Assembly: GCA_012839295.1 (NCBI GenBank)
Contig: DUNO01000013.1
Coordinates: 209,410-273,409, forward strand
Origin: Clostridiales bacterium
GTDB taxonomy: Bacteria; Bacillota; Clostridia; Lachnospirales; Lachnospiraceae
Reading direction: 5' to 3'
Length of the DNA: 64,000 bases
Of the stretch, positions 52,309 to 63,100 are shown in pieces. The position numbers were made by a program, and so were the translations under genes. The stretch's first letter is position 1. Each line of letters starts with the position of its first letter. The notes under the pieces were generated by a model. The model was not told where the DNA came from. It did no database searches and was given only the letters and a program-made list of their open reading frames with translations.

Positions 52309-52364
52309 AGAATGCGTTCTGGAAATGGCTGTTGCAGCTTGGCTAATCAGGACGCATTCTCTAT
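52309..52364 (+). terminator. Long-loop hairpin after the IclR gene
   Basis: Arms AGAATGCGT and ACGCATTCT are separated by a 34-base loop and followed by a T-rich stretch. It lies 170 bases after the IclR stop; the interval 52141-52308 holds no recognisable gene. Confidence 0.5.
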
Positions 52365-52535
52365 ATATTTTTATTATATTAATTTTCTTTTGGAGCTATT
52401 TTACGACAGCTTCCTGCTAACAGCCAGCTTCCCAATATTGGATATTTTAAATACATCATCTAATTTGTCGGTTACTTATTATGTACAAAAATCAATATAG
52501 AAATGGTAAAAAATTAGTAAAAACACAATACAATA

Positions 52536-52599
52536 TGACAATGTCACATCCTTAGTATAAGGAAAAATGCTATTCTGTGATTACAGGAAACAATCACAG
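52536..52599. promoter_or_regulatory. Palindromes upstream of the Crp-type gene
   Basis: An 11-bp palindrome TGACA-A-TGTCA (52536-52546) lies just upstream of a TATAAG box near 52555. A second inverted repeat, CTGTGATT/AATCACAG with a 9-base spacer (52575-52599), lies in the leader. Both contain TGTGA- or TGACA-like half-sites of the kind bound by Crp/Fnr proteins, so autoregulation is plausible. Confidence 0.45.
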
Positions 52600-52627
52600 A
52601 GACATCTTAAAAACAAAAGGAGTCAAC

Positions 52628-53293
52628 ATGATTGTAATTAATAATAACGCGTTATTAAAAGAATACTGTGAAAAGTATGATATTAATTCTCATTTTTCTA
52701 ATTGGGAGGCTTTGACAAAAAAACTAGTACATTATGAGAAGGGCGAAATCATAGCATTTTACGGGGATCAGGCAAATAAACTTTTTTTCCTTGTAAAAGG
52801 AACAATAAAGTTTTGTTGCTTTACAGATGATTATGAAGAGTACTTCTTTTTTGATGCTACCAATGAGGGATTGTTTGGAGAAGTAGAATATGTGATGAAT
52901 ATACCATTGATTACACAATCAGAGGTTATTGAAGATTGCCATTGCATAGTAATCCCAGTTAAAGAGAATAGAAAACTATTAGACAACGATTTGAAATTTC
53001 AGGTCTTTTTGACAACTATACTAGCGAAAAAATATAACGATATGAGAAATCTTTGTATGAATGCTGAATCATATCCGTTGGAGATACGGCTGGCAAAATA
53101 TTTAATTGCAGATAAAAACAGTAGTAAAATTTCAGACTTAACGCAAATTGCAAAAACAATAAAATGTAGTTATAGGCAGCTTTTAAGGACGATTAAGCAG
53201 TTTGTGGAAAATGGCTGGATAGAACATCTTCCCCAAAAGGGAAAATACAAGATAAAAGATCGTGATGCGCTGGAAGAAGTGGCGAAAAGATAA
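52628..53293 (+). CDS. Crp/Fnr family transcriptional regulator
   Basis: A 221-residue regulator with an N-terminal cyclic-nucleotide-like beta barrel (about 25-120; VHYEKGEIIAFYGDQANKLF) and a C-terminal winged helix (about 150-215; DLTQIAKTIKCSYRQLLRTI). The N-terminal region has no cysteine set for an FNR-type iron-sulfur cluster. AAAGGAG precedes the ATG at 52628. It is the first gene of an AT-rich sugar-uptake operon and probably its own regulator. The ligand is unknown and may be a sugar or sugar phosphate. Confidence 0.87.
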   Translation: MIVINNNALLKEYCEKYDINSHFSNWEALTKKLVHYEKGEIIAFYGDQANKLFFLVKGTIKFCCFTDDYEEYFFFDATNEGLFGEVEYVMNIPLITQSEVIEDCHCIVIPVKENRKLLDNDLKFQVFLTTILAKKYNDMRNLCMNAESYPLEIRLAKYLIADKNSSKISDLTQIAKTIKCSYRQLLRTIKQFVENGWIEHLPQKGKYKIKDRDALEEVAKR

Positions 53294-53327
53294 ATGGATA
53301 ATTTCAAAGAAAGAAGGAGGATTAGTT

Positions 53328-54074
53328 TTGAAAAGATCAAAGTCAAATGAAATTATTCAGTATACTATTGATGAATTAAAAAAGGCACAATTTCCGTTAC
53401 CATCATTTGCTTTTTATTCAACAGAAGATTGGTCAAATTTAGACGAATCTGAAATTGAATTAGTAGAGAACATGCTTGGATGGGATATTACAGATTTCGG
53501 GAGCGGTGATTTTGACAAAATCGGATTAACAATTTTTACTTTCAGAAATGGAAACTTCTATGCAAAAGAAAAATACCCAAAGCCATACGCAGAAAAAATG
53601 CTATATGTAATGGATGGACAAATTTTGCCGTTCCATTATCATTGGGATAAACGTGAGGATATTATCAATAGAGGCGGTGGCGAATTAGAAATTACATTAT
53701 ACAATTCAAAACCAGAAGATTTTGCAGATGTTGAAGGCGGAAGAAATGGTAGGCCAGGACAGTTTGATATAACTCCTGTTACAGCTTCAATTGATGGAAA
53801 GAATGTGATTGTTGAAGCAGGTGGAAAGGTTAGATTAAAACCCGGACAGTCAATTTCACTTGCACCTGGTCAATATCATCAGTGGCAGGGAGTTCCCGGA
53901 ACCGGTGATGTAATCTTATTTGAGGTATCCACAACAAATGATGACACAATTGATAACAGGTTTCATACAGCTGGTGAAAGAATCCCCAATATGGAAGAAG
54001 ATGTTGATGCAAGATATTTAATGTTTGCAGACTACCCCAAATACACAAAGTTTAATTTTATTACTAAGGATTGA
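53328..54074 (+). CDS. D-lyxose isomerase-like cupin enzyme
   Basis: A 248-residue protein of the D-lyxose ketol-isomerase family (formerly DUF1498). The metal site is visible as a His pair in PFHYHWDKRE, with a Glu shortly after and a late His in APGQYHQWQG. The family converts D-lyxose to D-xylulose and also acts on D-mannose. It starts at a TTG with AAGGAGG seven bases upstream, and it ends four bases before the next gene. With the epimerase-like protein and a ribose-type importer it forms a pentose or aldose utilisation unit. Confidence 0.85.
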   Translation: MKRSKSNEIIQYTIDELKKAQFPLPSFAFYSTEDWSNLDESEIELVENMLGWDITDFGSGDFDKIGLTIFTFRNGNFYAKEKYPKPYAEKMLYVMDGQILPFHYHWDKREDIINRGGGELEITLYNSKPEDFADVEGGRNGRPGQFDITPVTASIDGKNVIVEAGGKVRLKPGQSISLAPGQYHQWQGVPGTGDVILFEVSTTNDDTIDNRFHTAGERIPNMEEDVDARYLMFADYPKYTKFNFITKD

Positions 54075-54078
54075 TGGT

Positions 54079-55137
54079 ATGCTGACAAAACGCGAACTGG
54101 AAAGATATTGCGGAGATTTAACCCAGGTATTTGGAATACAGGAATGCATCCTTGAAGGTGGAAAAGCGAAAGGAATTAAAGCCTACATTTTAAATAATGG
54201 CACCGGGCTACGTATGACGGTTCTTGCAGATAAATGTTTTACAATCCCAAGCTTATCGTTTAAAGAAATAAATATAGGGTTTATCAGTAAGACAGGTATC
54301 TGCGCTCCGGAATATTATCAGGAAGAGGGGACAAGAGGTTTTTTGAGAAATTTTGAAGCTGGATTCTTGACAACCTGCGGACTTACATATATGGGAAGTC
54401 CATGTGAGGTAGGTGGACAAAAAAATGGATTGCACGGAATGATTTCTAATACTCCGATGGAAAATGTATCTGCTCAATTAGAATGGGATGAAGACAACGG
54501 ATGTATTTGTTTGTCAGGAACTGCGAGAGAGGGATTTTTATTCGGGCCTAACATTCATATTAAGAAACAAATCAGAATACCAATTGGTCAAAACGTAATA
54601 GAAATACACGATCAAATTGAAAATGTAGGATTTGATGAATCTCCACTTATGTTATTGTATCATTTTAATTATGGCTATCCGTTTTTAGATGAGAACTGTG
54701 AGATTTTTTGTAATTATGACAAAATAATGCCTCGGGACGTGAACAGTGAAGGAAGAATGGATACGCTAAATACCTTTGAGAAACCAATTCCTGGGTTTAA
54801 GGAAATAGTTGCACTAAGAACAATGAGTGATCTAAACGAAACAGAAGGCAAATCATTGGTATATAATAAAAAATTAAAAATTGCAGTATCTATGAATCTA
54901 AATGCCCATCAATTGCCAATTATGAATCAGTGGAAGAGTCCAAGAGCAGGTGATTATGTATTGGGAATGGAGCCTGGAACAGGACATGTTGGTGGATTAG
55001 TGGAAACAGAAAAAGATGGCCTTTTAATGAAAATTGGTCCGGGGGAAAAGAAAGAATTTGACATCATTATTGAATTTTTAGATGAACCGGAAAGAATACA
55101 GAAAAATATCAAGGGCATGAAGACACAAAATATATAA
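54079..55137 (+). CDS. DUF4432 aldose 1-epimerase-like protein
   Basis: A 352-residue galactose-mutarotase-fold protein. HGMISNTP and MLLYHFNYGYP carry the conserved His residues, and EPGTGHVGG lies near the C-terminus. This is the DUF4432 group, related to aldose 1-epimerases, which interconvert anomers of aldoses. The exact substrate is not known. It follows the isomerase by four bases with AAGGA before the ATG. Mutarotation of the imported sugar ahead of isomerisation is a natural role. Confidence 0.82.
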   Translation: MLTKRELERYCGDLTQVFGIQECILEGGKAKGIKAYILNNGTGLRMTVLADKCFTIPSLSFKEINIGFISKTGICAPEYYQEEGTRGFLRNFEAGFLTTCGLTYMGSPCEVGGQKNGLHGMISNTPMENVSAQLEWDEDNGCICLSGTAREGFLFGPNIHIKKQIRIPIGQNVIEIHDQIENVGFDESPLMLLYHFNYGYPFLDENCEIFCNYDKIMPRDVNSEGRMDTLNTFEKPIPGFKEIVALRTMSDLNETEGKSLVYNKKLKIAVSMNLNAHQLPIMNQWKSPRAGDYVLGMEPGTGHVGGLVETEKDGLLMKIGPGEKKEFDIIIEFLDEPERIQKNIKGMKTQNI

Positions 55138-55200
55138 ATCCCATGCGGGATTCATATAGAGAAATTTAAAACAGTGTTTATAATGAATTGGAGGGAAAAA

Positions 55201-56256
55201 ATGAAAAAGAAAGTTTTGAGTCTTCTGGTAACAACAGTAGTAACAATGAGCATGCTTGCTGGATGTGGTACTCATGCAGCAGAATCAACAGCAACTGACG
55301 CTACACCAACCAAAGCTACAAAAGCTGAAGGGGCAGCAGCTGAGGGCGGAGATTATGCAGATGTAAAAGTTGCATGTCTTGTAAAAACAGAGTCAAATGT
55401 ATACTGGTCCGATATGGGTGCAGCAATCCTTGCATGGGCTGATGAAAATGGTGCAACAGTAGATATGTATTATGCAGAATCAGAGGAAAACATTGCAGGA
55501 CAATTGGAACAGATGGAAAACCTTATTACAAAAGGATATGATGCAATATGCTTTGCACCACTTACTTCTGTAAATCTGGTTGAAGGCGTAGCAAAAGCAA
55601 CAAAAGCTGGTATTGTATGTGTAAACATTGATGAATCTATGGATTTCACAGCATGTAGGGAAGCTGATGGTGTAGTTTATTCTAACTTTGTAACAGATAA
55701 CTATATTGTAGGACAGAAAGCTGCAAAATATATTGCTGAAAAACTTGGTGGAGAAGGAAAAGTTGCAATTGTTGAAGGCGCAGCTGGAAATACAACTTCC
55801 CAGCAGAGAACGAGTGGAGCAACAGATACATGGGCCGAAATGGATGGTATTGAGCTAGTTGCTTCTCAGCCAGGTGATTGGGATAGAATGACATCCATGG
55901 ACGTTGCAAGTGCCATGATTACTGCAAACCCAGATTTAAAGGCTATCTACTGCTGTAATGACGTAGAAGCACTCGGTGTTACAGAAGCAGTTATCAATGC
56001 AAACAAACTTGGAAAAATCTTAGTAGTTGGTACAGATGCTACAGCAGATGGTAAAAACTCTATTGCAAAAGGAGAAGAAACAGCATCCGTTGGACAGGAT
56101 AACACAGGTATTGGTATTGAAAGTGTAAAATCAGCAATTGAAGCTGTAAAAGCAGGTTTTGTCCCAGCTGATCACATTGGAGACGAGAGTTATCCAGCGA
56201 TTACATATGTTGACTCCTTTTTAGTAGATAGCGATAACGTAGCAAACTACCAATAA
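55201..56256 (+). CDS. Sugar ABC transporter substrate-binding lipoprotein
   Basis: A 351-residue periplasmic-binding-type protein of the ribose family. A lipoprotein signal ends LAGC with Cys22 as the lipid anchor. A Thr/Ala-rich linker and the two-lobed binding domain follow, with NTTSQQRTSG and DATADGKNSIAKGE in the sugar-contact regions. GGAGGG stands five bases before ATG 55201. It delivers the sugar to the ATPase and permease encoded next. A direct claim on the sugar is not possible; lyxose or another pentose is suggested by the isomerase. Confidence 0.92.
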   Translation: MKKKVLSLLVTTVVTMSMLAGCGTHAAESTATDATPTKATKAEGAAAEGGDYADVKVACLVKTESNVYWSDMGAAILAWADENGATVDMYYAESEENIAGQLEQMENLITKGYDAICFAPLTSVNLVEGVAKATKAGIVCVNIDESMDFTACREADGVVYSNFVTDNYIVGQKAAKYIAEKLGGEGKVAIVEGAAGNTTSQQRTSGATDTWAEMDGIELVASQPGDWDRMTSMDVASAMITANPDLKAIYCCNDVEALGVTEAVINANKLGKILVVGTDATADGKNSIAKGEETASVGQDNTGIGIESVKSAIEAVKAGFVPADHIGDESYPAITYVDSFLVDSDNVANYQ

Positions 56257-56353
56257 GGTATAAAAAGCTTATAGTATGAGTTAAGAGTAAATAATGGGGA
56301 AAGAAGGATGGCGATAAAACTTTCCCCATTATTTTATAGAAAGAGGAGCACGT

Positions 56354-57871
56354 ATGGAATATTTGAAAATGAACAATATTACAATGAAATTTCCTGGAGT
56401 TGTTGCCTTGGATAATGTTTCTTTTGATTTGAAATTGGGTGAAGTACATGTTCTTCTGGGAGAGAACGGAGCCGGTAAATCTACTTTAGTGAAGATATTG
56501 AGTGGAATTAATACACCCACTAGCGGGGAAATTACAATAAACGGAAAGGCAGTATCAAATTTGACCCCAAAGGAGTCTGCAGATAATAAAATTGCAATTA
56601 TTTATCAGGAATTATCAGTTGTAGATAATCTGAGTATTGCTGAAAATATGTTTTTGGGAAAGTTGCCTACAAAAAAGAAAATGGGAATTACTGTTGTTGA
56701 TAGAGAATTTATGTATGCTGAATCAGAGAAATACTTAAAGGAAATAGGATTAAAGAAAAATCCGTCTACTTTGGTACAGGATATTTCAATTTCTGAAAAG
56801 CAACAGGTCGAAATTGCGAAAGCTTTATGTTCCAATGCAAAGGTTATTATAATGGATGAACCTACATCTTCATTATCTATTGATGAAACAAAGAATTTGT
56901 TTAAGATTATCGGACATTTGAAAAAGAATAATATAGGTATAATCTATATTTCACATAAGCTTCCGGAAATTAAAGAAATTGGTGACAGGGTAACGATATT
57001 AAAAGATGGAAAATATGTAAAAACATTAAACATATCCGATTTAGAAGTTAAAGATTTAGTGCCTTTAATGATTGGGCGTGAAATAAAAGATAAGTTTGTA
57101 GGAACAAAAAGAGAAATCGTTCCAGATGAACAACCGACTTTTGTAGTAAAAAATTTAACTAGAAAAGATGGAACATGTAAGAATATTAATTTTGAAGTGT
57201 ACAAGGGGGAAATTCTAGGCTTTGCAGGCTTGATAGGAGCAGGAAGATCGGAATGTATGGAGGGAATCTTTGGTGCAAAGACAATTTCTTCCGGGGAAGT
57301 ATATTACAATGGTAAAAAACTTGAAATTCATAATCCCTATGACGCAATGAAGCAGGGAATTGCTATGGTTACAGAAAATCGAAGAGAAACAGGATTTTTC
57401 CCTAATTTCCCGATCTGGAAAGAGATAGCAGTATCTACCAGCTTGAAAAAATCCACCTTAGGTGGATTTACTGGGATGGTACAAACAAAGAGTGAAAAAA
57501 ATATTGCTGAAAAGTTCACGAAAAAATTGAACACCAAATGTACAGGGATTAATCAGATGACATATAACCTTTCAGGTGGTAACCAACAGAAGGTAATTAT
57601 TAGCAAATGGCTGGCTGTAAATTCAAATATATTCATTTTCGATGAACCAACCAAGGGAATTGATGTTGGTGCAAAAAGTGAAATTTATGCAATTATGAGA
57701 AGCATGGCAGAGGAAGGAAAAACAATTATTATGGTTTCTTCAGAGATGCCTGAATTGTTGTCTACATGTGATAGGATTATTGTCTTTCGTGATGGAGAAA
57801 TATCCGGAATACTTAATAGCGATGAAGCTACGGAAGAAAAAATCATGTTAGCGGCAGTTCATCTTAATTAA
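56354..57871 (+). CDS. Sugar ABC transporter ATPase (RbsA-like, two domains)
   Basis: A 505-residue duplicated ATPase. The first half has Walker A GENGAGKS (36-43) and Walker B VIIMDEPTSSL. The second has the degenerate GLIGAGRSE loop usual in RbsA proteins, then LSGGNQQK and IFIFDEPTKGID. It energises sugar import with the permease encoded next. The length is normal. GAGGAG precedes the ATG. Its stop overlaps the frame of the permease gene by one base. Confidence 0.94.
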   Translation: MEYLKMNNITMKFPGVVALDNVSFDLKLGEVHVLLGENGAGKSTLVKILSGINTPTSGEITINGKAVSNLTPKESADNKIAIIYQELSVVDNLSIAENMFLGKLPTKKKMGITVVDREFMYAESEKYLKEIGLKKNPSTLVQDISISEKQQVEIAKALCSNAKVIIMDEPTSSLSIDETKNLFKIIGHLKKNNIGIIYISHKLPEIKEIGDRVTILKDGKYVKTLNISDLEVKDLVPLMIGREIKDKFVGTKREIVPDEQPTFVVKNLTRKDGTCKNINFEVYKGEILGFAGLIGAGRSECMEGIFGAKTISSGEVYYNGKKLEIHNPYDAMKQGIAMVTENRRETGFFPNFPIWKEIAVSTSLKKSTLGGFTGMVQTKSEKNIAEKFTKKLNTKCTGINQMTYNLSGGNQQKVIISKWLAVNSNIFIFDEPTKGIDVGAKSEIYAIMRSMAEEGKTIIMVSSEMPELLSTCDRIIVFRDGEISGILNSDEATEEKIMLAAVHLN

Positions 57872-57888
57872 TGGAGGTAGTAAAAATC

Positions 57889-58836
57889 ATGACAAAAGAA
57901 AAGTTTCAAAGCTTTTGGAATAAATTTGGTACATTATGTATCTTAATTGTTCTGTTTATAGCTTTTTCTATCGGATCACCAAAATTTTTTCCACAACCGG
58001 CGAACCTGATTCAATGTCTGTTACAGTCGACTGTTTATATTTTGTTGGCATTTGGTGAATTTTTTGCAATTTTACTTGGTGGAATTGATTTATCGGTTGG
58101 AGCCGTTGCATGTTTTTCAGGAATTATTGTTGCAGACCTATCTTTACAGGGTGTACCACCTTTTATCTGTTTGATTATTGGTTTGCTGGGAGCTGTACTG
58201 TTTGGTTTTATAAACGGAGTGTTGATCAATGCATTGGATTTACACCCCTTTGTTGTAACACTGGGTACAAATACAATTTTCAGAGGAATTTGTCTTGTAA
58301 TGACGGGAGGAAATCCTTTATTTAATTTGCCAAAATGGGTTAAAGGATTATCTACATATATAGTGGGAATTCCTAAACCAGTAATTTATGCAGCAGTAAT
58401 AGGTGTTATATTAGTAGCTTTCACGACAAAAACTGTAGCAGGAAGAAACTTGTATGCACTTGGTGGAAATAAGCAGTCCGCCTGGTACTCTGGTATTAAT
58501 ATAAAAAAATATACTGTCTTGGCACACATTTTATCTGGTCTTTTTGCCGGTATTGGTGGTATAGTAATGCTGGCCCGTGTAGGTGCGGCAGAACCAACAG
58601 CCGGTGATGGTTATGAAACCTATGCTATTGCTGCTTGTATTATTGGTGGAGCTTCCTTATTCGGTGGAAAAGGACGTATTTGGGGTGTTGTACTAGGTGG
58701 TATTACAATTGGTACAATTAATAATGGTTTAAACATTATGAATGTATCTGCATTCTGGCAGAAAATCGTAATGGGATCATTAATTATTGCATCTGTTGCA
58801 TTAGAAAAACTTATTTCTAATAAGGTTAAAAAATAA
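57889..58836 (+). CDS. Sugar ABC transporter permease (RbsC-like)
   Basis: A 315-residue membrane permease with eight to ten helices and the family loop EAA-like segment (AEPTAGDGYETYAIAACIIGG, about 230-250). The early ILLGGIDLSVGAVACFSG is typical of RbsC. ATG 57889 has GGAGG 11 bases upstream; an ATG at 57871 overlaps the previous stop and has no site. It ends the AT-rich sugar operon; a terminator follows 150 bases later. Confidence 0.93.
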   Translation: MTKEKFQSFWNKFGTLCILIVLFIAFSIGSPKFFPQPANLIQCLLQSTVYILLAFGEFFAILLGGIDLSVGAVACFSGIIVADLSLQGVPPFICLIIGLLGAVLFGFINGVLINALDLHPFVVTLGTNTIFRGICLVMTGGNPLFNLPKWVKGLSTYIVGIPKPVIYAAVIGVILVAFTTKTVAGRNLYALGGNKQSAWYSGINIKKYTVLAHILSGLFAGIGGIVMLARVGAAEPTAGDGYETYAIAACIIGGASLFGGKGRIWGVVLGGITIGTINNGLNIMNVSAFWQKIVMGSLIIASVALEKLISNKVKK

Positions 58837-59433
58837 TACGATGAAGAAAGAGCCATCTCCGGCTTATGGATATGACGATGGGATGACAAACGCATCTGAT
58901 GTTGGGACATGCGCTTATTAACTCAAAAAAATACGGCGGGCTATAATGCTGAAATAAAAGTGGATATTGATATGTATAAGTAAGAAAGAAGCCTTGAAAG
59001 TAGCATTTCAGGGCTTTTGTTTTCTAATGAAATTTTGAATAAAGATTTTATGGAGTAAAATGGAGATAGCAATAGAAATAACTTTAAAATTGTCCTAAAA
59101 TTTTGGTGGAAAGAAATGAGCTTTTGTTGCTTAAATATCATATGCTAAAGGGATGGATTACTTTGAGAAATGAATTTATACAGAAGATTGTAATCAATGA
59201 AAAAGAGTATGAAGTGTACTGGGAAATTAATATAAATTTAAATTCCCCTGCAATTTTCCGAGTTTATATTTATTTTCTTTAAATTTATATTTATTTAATA
59301 AAGATGAAGCCAAAGTTAATTGATACCTTCCCTGAATATAGCTATAATACAGATTAGTATTACTTAAAAGGATATGATTGGAAGAAAGAGACACAATATC
59401 ATATAGAGTTAAGAGAAATTTGGAGGAAACAAA
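58837..59433. other. 597-bp intergenic region with terminator and AT-rich decay
   Basis: No secure gene. A terminator stands at 58990-59020. A TTG-started 39-codon frame (59162-59281) contains IVINEKEYEVYW but has no good ribosome site and may be a gene remnant. An AT-rich inverted repeat (AATATAAATTTAAA near 59228 and its complement near 59279) surrounds it. The promoter for the ABC exporter pair should lie in the last 100 bases; TTGGAGGAAAC is its ribosome site. Confidence 0.4.
58990..59020 (+). terminator. Terminator of the sugar ABC operon
   Basis: Arms AGCCTTGAAA and TTTCAGGGCT (one G-T pair) around a 6-base loop, followed by TTTTGTTTTCT. Confidence 0.75.
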
Positions 59434-60135
59434 ATGGCGTTCATCACATTTGAAAATGTATATAAAGAATACGGTACGGGTGACAATACGGTACATGCGC
59501 TAAATTCGGCCACCTTTTCAGTGGAAAAGGGGGAGCTGGCGGTAATCCTGGGCTCTTCGGGGGCAGGAAAAACCACGGCGCTGAATATTCTTGGCGGTAT
59601 GGATACGGCAACGAGGGGAACGGTGCTCTTTGACGGAACGGATATCACCCATTGGACGGAAACACAGCTATGCAAATACCGGCGTAATGATGTGGGCTTT
59701 GTATTTCAGTTCTATAATCTGGTGCCCAACCTGACTGCGCTGGAGAATGTGGAGCTGGCGGCCCAGATCTGCCCGGACAGCCTGGATGCGGTTAAGACGC
59801 TGCAGGATGTGGGACTTGGTGAACGTATCAATAATTTTCCTGCCCAGCTTTCCGGCGGGGAACAGCAGAGGGTTGCCATTGCACGGGCATTGGCAAAGAA
59901 CCCAAAGCTTTTATTATGTGATGAACCGACGGGAGCCCTGGATTATGTAACCGGCAAGCAGGTATTGCAGATACTCCAGGATACCTGTAGGCTCCATGGC
60001 ATTACGGTAATCATTATTACCCATAACAGCGCCATAGCACCCATGGCAGATCGGGTGCTGCGCTTTAAGAGCGGCAAGGTGATTGATGTGGCCCTTAATC
60101 CGGAACCGGTGAATATCTCGGAAATTGAGTGGTAG
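59434..60135 (+). CDS. ABC transporter ATP-binding protein (MacB/LolD type)
   Basis: A 233-residue ATPase. Walker A GSSGAGKT is at 40-47, the signature LSGGEQQR at 139-146 and Walker [13 protein letters not shown] at 158-169. This class works with FtsX-type permeases in exporting lipids, peptides or drugs, or in signalling, rather than in sugar uptake. TTGGAGG precedes the ATG. The permease gene follows within 50 bases, and GC content is clearly higher than in the sugar operon to the left. Related pairs often answer to antimicrobial peptides, but no two-component genes are in view. Confidence 0.93.
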   Translation: MAFITFENVYKEYGTGDNTVHALNSATFSVEKGELAVILGSSGAGKTTALNILGGMDTATRGTVLFDGTDITHWTETQLCKYRRNDVGFVFQFYNLVPNLTALENVELAAQICPDSLDAVKTLQDVGLGERINNFPAQLSGGEQQRVAIARALAKNPKLLLCDEPTGALDYVTGKQVLQILQDTCRLHGITVIIITHNSAIAPMADRVLRFKSGKVIDVALNPEPVNISEIEW

Positions 60136-60180
60136 GATATGCCATTTGATAGGAGGATAAGGAGGCAGACAAGGGTATTG

Positions 60181-63100
60181 ATGAAAAAGAGTGCTTATAT
60201 TAAGGATATTACATGTACCGTCAAAAAGAATTTTTCCAGATTTATTGCCATTGTGGCAATGGCAGCACTGGGAACCGGTGTATTCACCGGCTTCACGGCA
60301 GGATGTATGGATGTATTTGATTCTGCTGACCGGTTCTACGACCGGCAGAGTACCTATGATATCAAAATTGCGTCCACCCTGGGGTTGACACAGAAGGATC
60401 TTGAAGCCCTGTCCCAGGTGGCGGGCGTCAACAAAGCATATGCGGATTACAGCATGGACGTGAAGCTGAAACAAAACGGTGAGAGCCTGCTGGTAGCGAA
60501 TTTATCCACCCTGGATCCGGAGGGGATGAATGAACCCTACGTGCTGGAGGGCAGGCTGCCCGAGAAGGCCGGACAAATTGCGGTGACGGAAAGGTTCCTT
60601 CATGATACAGGCCTGAAGCTGGGGGATAATATTACACTGGAGGCAGTGGAGAACGCAGAGAAGGATGAAACAGCTGAGGAAACGACAGCGATAACGGATT
60701 CTTCCATAGAAGAAGACAGTCTGGAGACAGGGGATTTGGAGGTGTCGGTTGAGGATGACACCCAGGAACCTAAGCTGGCGGTATCAGAATATGAGATCAC
60801 TGCCCTGGTGCTCAGCCCCCTTGATATCTCCAGTCCGGAGGAGGGACTTGCAAATTCCTCCTTCTCCTCCAGCAGCAGTGACTATATGATGTTCGCCGTA
60901 AAGGGGTGCATTGACAGTGACATCATTACCACAATCTACCTGACTGTTGACGACGCAAAGGAACAGGATACCTACTCGGAGAAATACAGGGCGCTGGTAG
61001 AGGGTGTTGCTTCAAATATAAAGGGCACCTTGGTAGAGGAAAGGCAGCAGGCCAGGTATGACCAGGTGGTGGGTGAAGCCAACCAAAGGCTTGCGGATGC
61101 AGAAAAAAAGCTGGCAGACAAAATGGCGGAAGCAGACCGGAAATTAGCGGATGCCCAGATAGAAATCAATGACGGCTGGGACAGCTATCAGGAAGGCCTG
61201 GCCGAGGTGGAGGAAAATGAGGCGAAGCTTGCCGATGGGCAGGAGGCTTTGACAAAGGCGCGGAAATCCGCCGATGAAAAATTCCTTTCCGCCCAGAAGG
61301 AGCTGGATACAAACAGAGCCAAGCTGGAGGAAGGGGAGGCTGGGCTTAACAGGGAGGAAGCCTCCGCCTTTAAGGAATTTGCAGCTTACGAGCAGCAAAT
61401 AGCAGAGAGCCGGAAAGAGCTGGACCAGAAAAAGGCGGAAGCCAAGGCCGGCTTATCCGGCACGGTGGCAGCCTTACCAAAGGAAGCACGGGCGATTTGG
61501 AACAGCGGTGAGACCCAGTCAGTATGGGCGGATATGGTAGCAAAGGGGAAAGCGGCAGCTCCATATTTACTGGCGGCTGAGCAGGGAGGAACCCCTACCA
61601 GCGGCCAGACGGAGGCATATAATCAAGCGATGGCGAAGCTGCAGGAAGCTACACAGAAGCTGGCCGGCTATTTTGTCATGGGTGGGTCACCCCTGACGGA
61701 AGAGCAGGTTAAAGCCTTCCCTGCCCTGGCAGTCCAGCAGGGTACCTTGGATTATAGCCAGGGGCTTTTGGATGAAAACTCCTCCACCCTGGCGGCAAAA
61801 AAAGAAGGTGCCCTAAAGCAGATATCAGCTGCCCGGAAGGAAATTGAAGAAGGAAAAGCAAAGCTGGCCCAGGGACAGGAGGAGCTGGACACAAAGAAAG
61901 CGGAAGCAAGGCAGCAGCTTGACGAAAAGCAGGCAGAGCTTGAGGATGGCCGAAAGAAGCTTGAGGATGCCAGGAAGGAGTTAAAAGAGGCGGAGGCAGA
62001 GCTGATCGATGGCCAGAAGGAGCTGGACGATAATATAGCAGAATACCAGAAGTCCATAGCAGAGGCGAAGCAGAAAATTGCAGATGGGAAGGCGGAGGTT
62101 GCCGACATCGGAGAGGCAAAGTGGTATGTGTGGGACAGGTACGATAATGACAGCTTTTCCGGACTGGATAATGATATCAGCTTTATTGAGGCTGTTACCA
62201 AAGCATTTCCCTTTATCTTCTTCCTGGTGGCAATCCTGGTATGCCTGACAACCATGACCAGGATGGTGGAAGAGGACCGTTCGCTGATCGGTACTTATAA
62301 ATCCCTTGGCTATGCCAAACACCAGATTAGTATGAAATATCTCATTTATGCCACCCTGGCCTGCTGTGTTGGCGGGATCCTGGGGACTGTACTTGGCTTT
62401 TGGGGACTTCCGGAGGTAATCCGAATTATTGCACACCGCCTTTATGTGATACCTGACTATAAGCTGTCCTTCTATCCGGTCTACGGCTTGGGAAGCTTTG
62501 GTCTGTTCCTGTTTGGGATTGTGGGAGCAACCGTGTTCTCCTGTGCCGAGATGCTGCACAAGCGCCCGGCAGAATTGATGCGGCCGAAGCCTCCGAAGGA
62601 GGGAAGCCGTATTTTGCTGGAACGGATCCCATTTATCTGGAAGCGCCTTAAATTCTTGAACAAAGTAACCTGCAGGAACCTGTTCCGCTATAAAAAGCGG
62701 GCGCTTATGACGATCATAGGCATCCTCGGCTGCATGATGCTGATTGTGCTCGGCTTTGGCGTACGGGATACAGTAGGCGGGCTGATGTCGGACCAGTTCG
62801 ACAAGGTGACGGTATATGATGCAGTCGTAGTGACGGACGATCTTACAACAGAAGAAAGAGACCAGCTGCAGGAGGAATGGAAGGCCTCCGGCATGGTTAA
62901 GGATGGTCTGCAGCTGCAGATCAGCACCCTGACACTTTGGAAGGGCAGCCGCAGCGTAGAGATAGCTGTAATGGTAATCCCTGATGGTACGGACTTAAGC
63001 CCTTATGTCCATCTTAGACAGCTGTCCACAGGAAAGAGCAGGGGCCTTCCACCGGAGGGGCTTGTGGTTACGCAAAATGCTGCAAAGCAGCTGAAAATAG

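Noticed and set aside
61000..62120. Tandem repeat array in the FtsX permease
   Set aside because: The regularity is that of a coiled coil in the protein; the DNA shows no fixed unit length.
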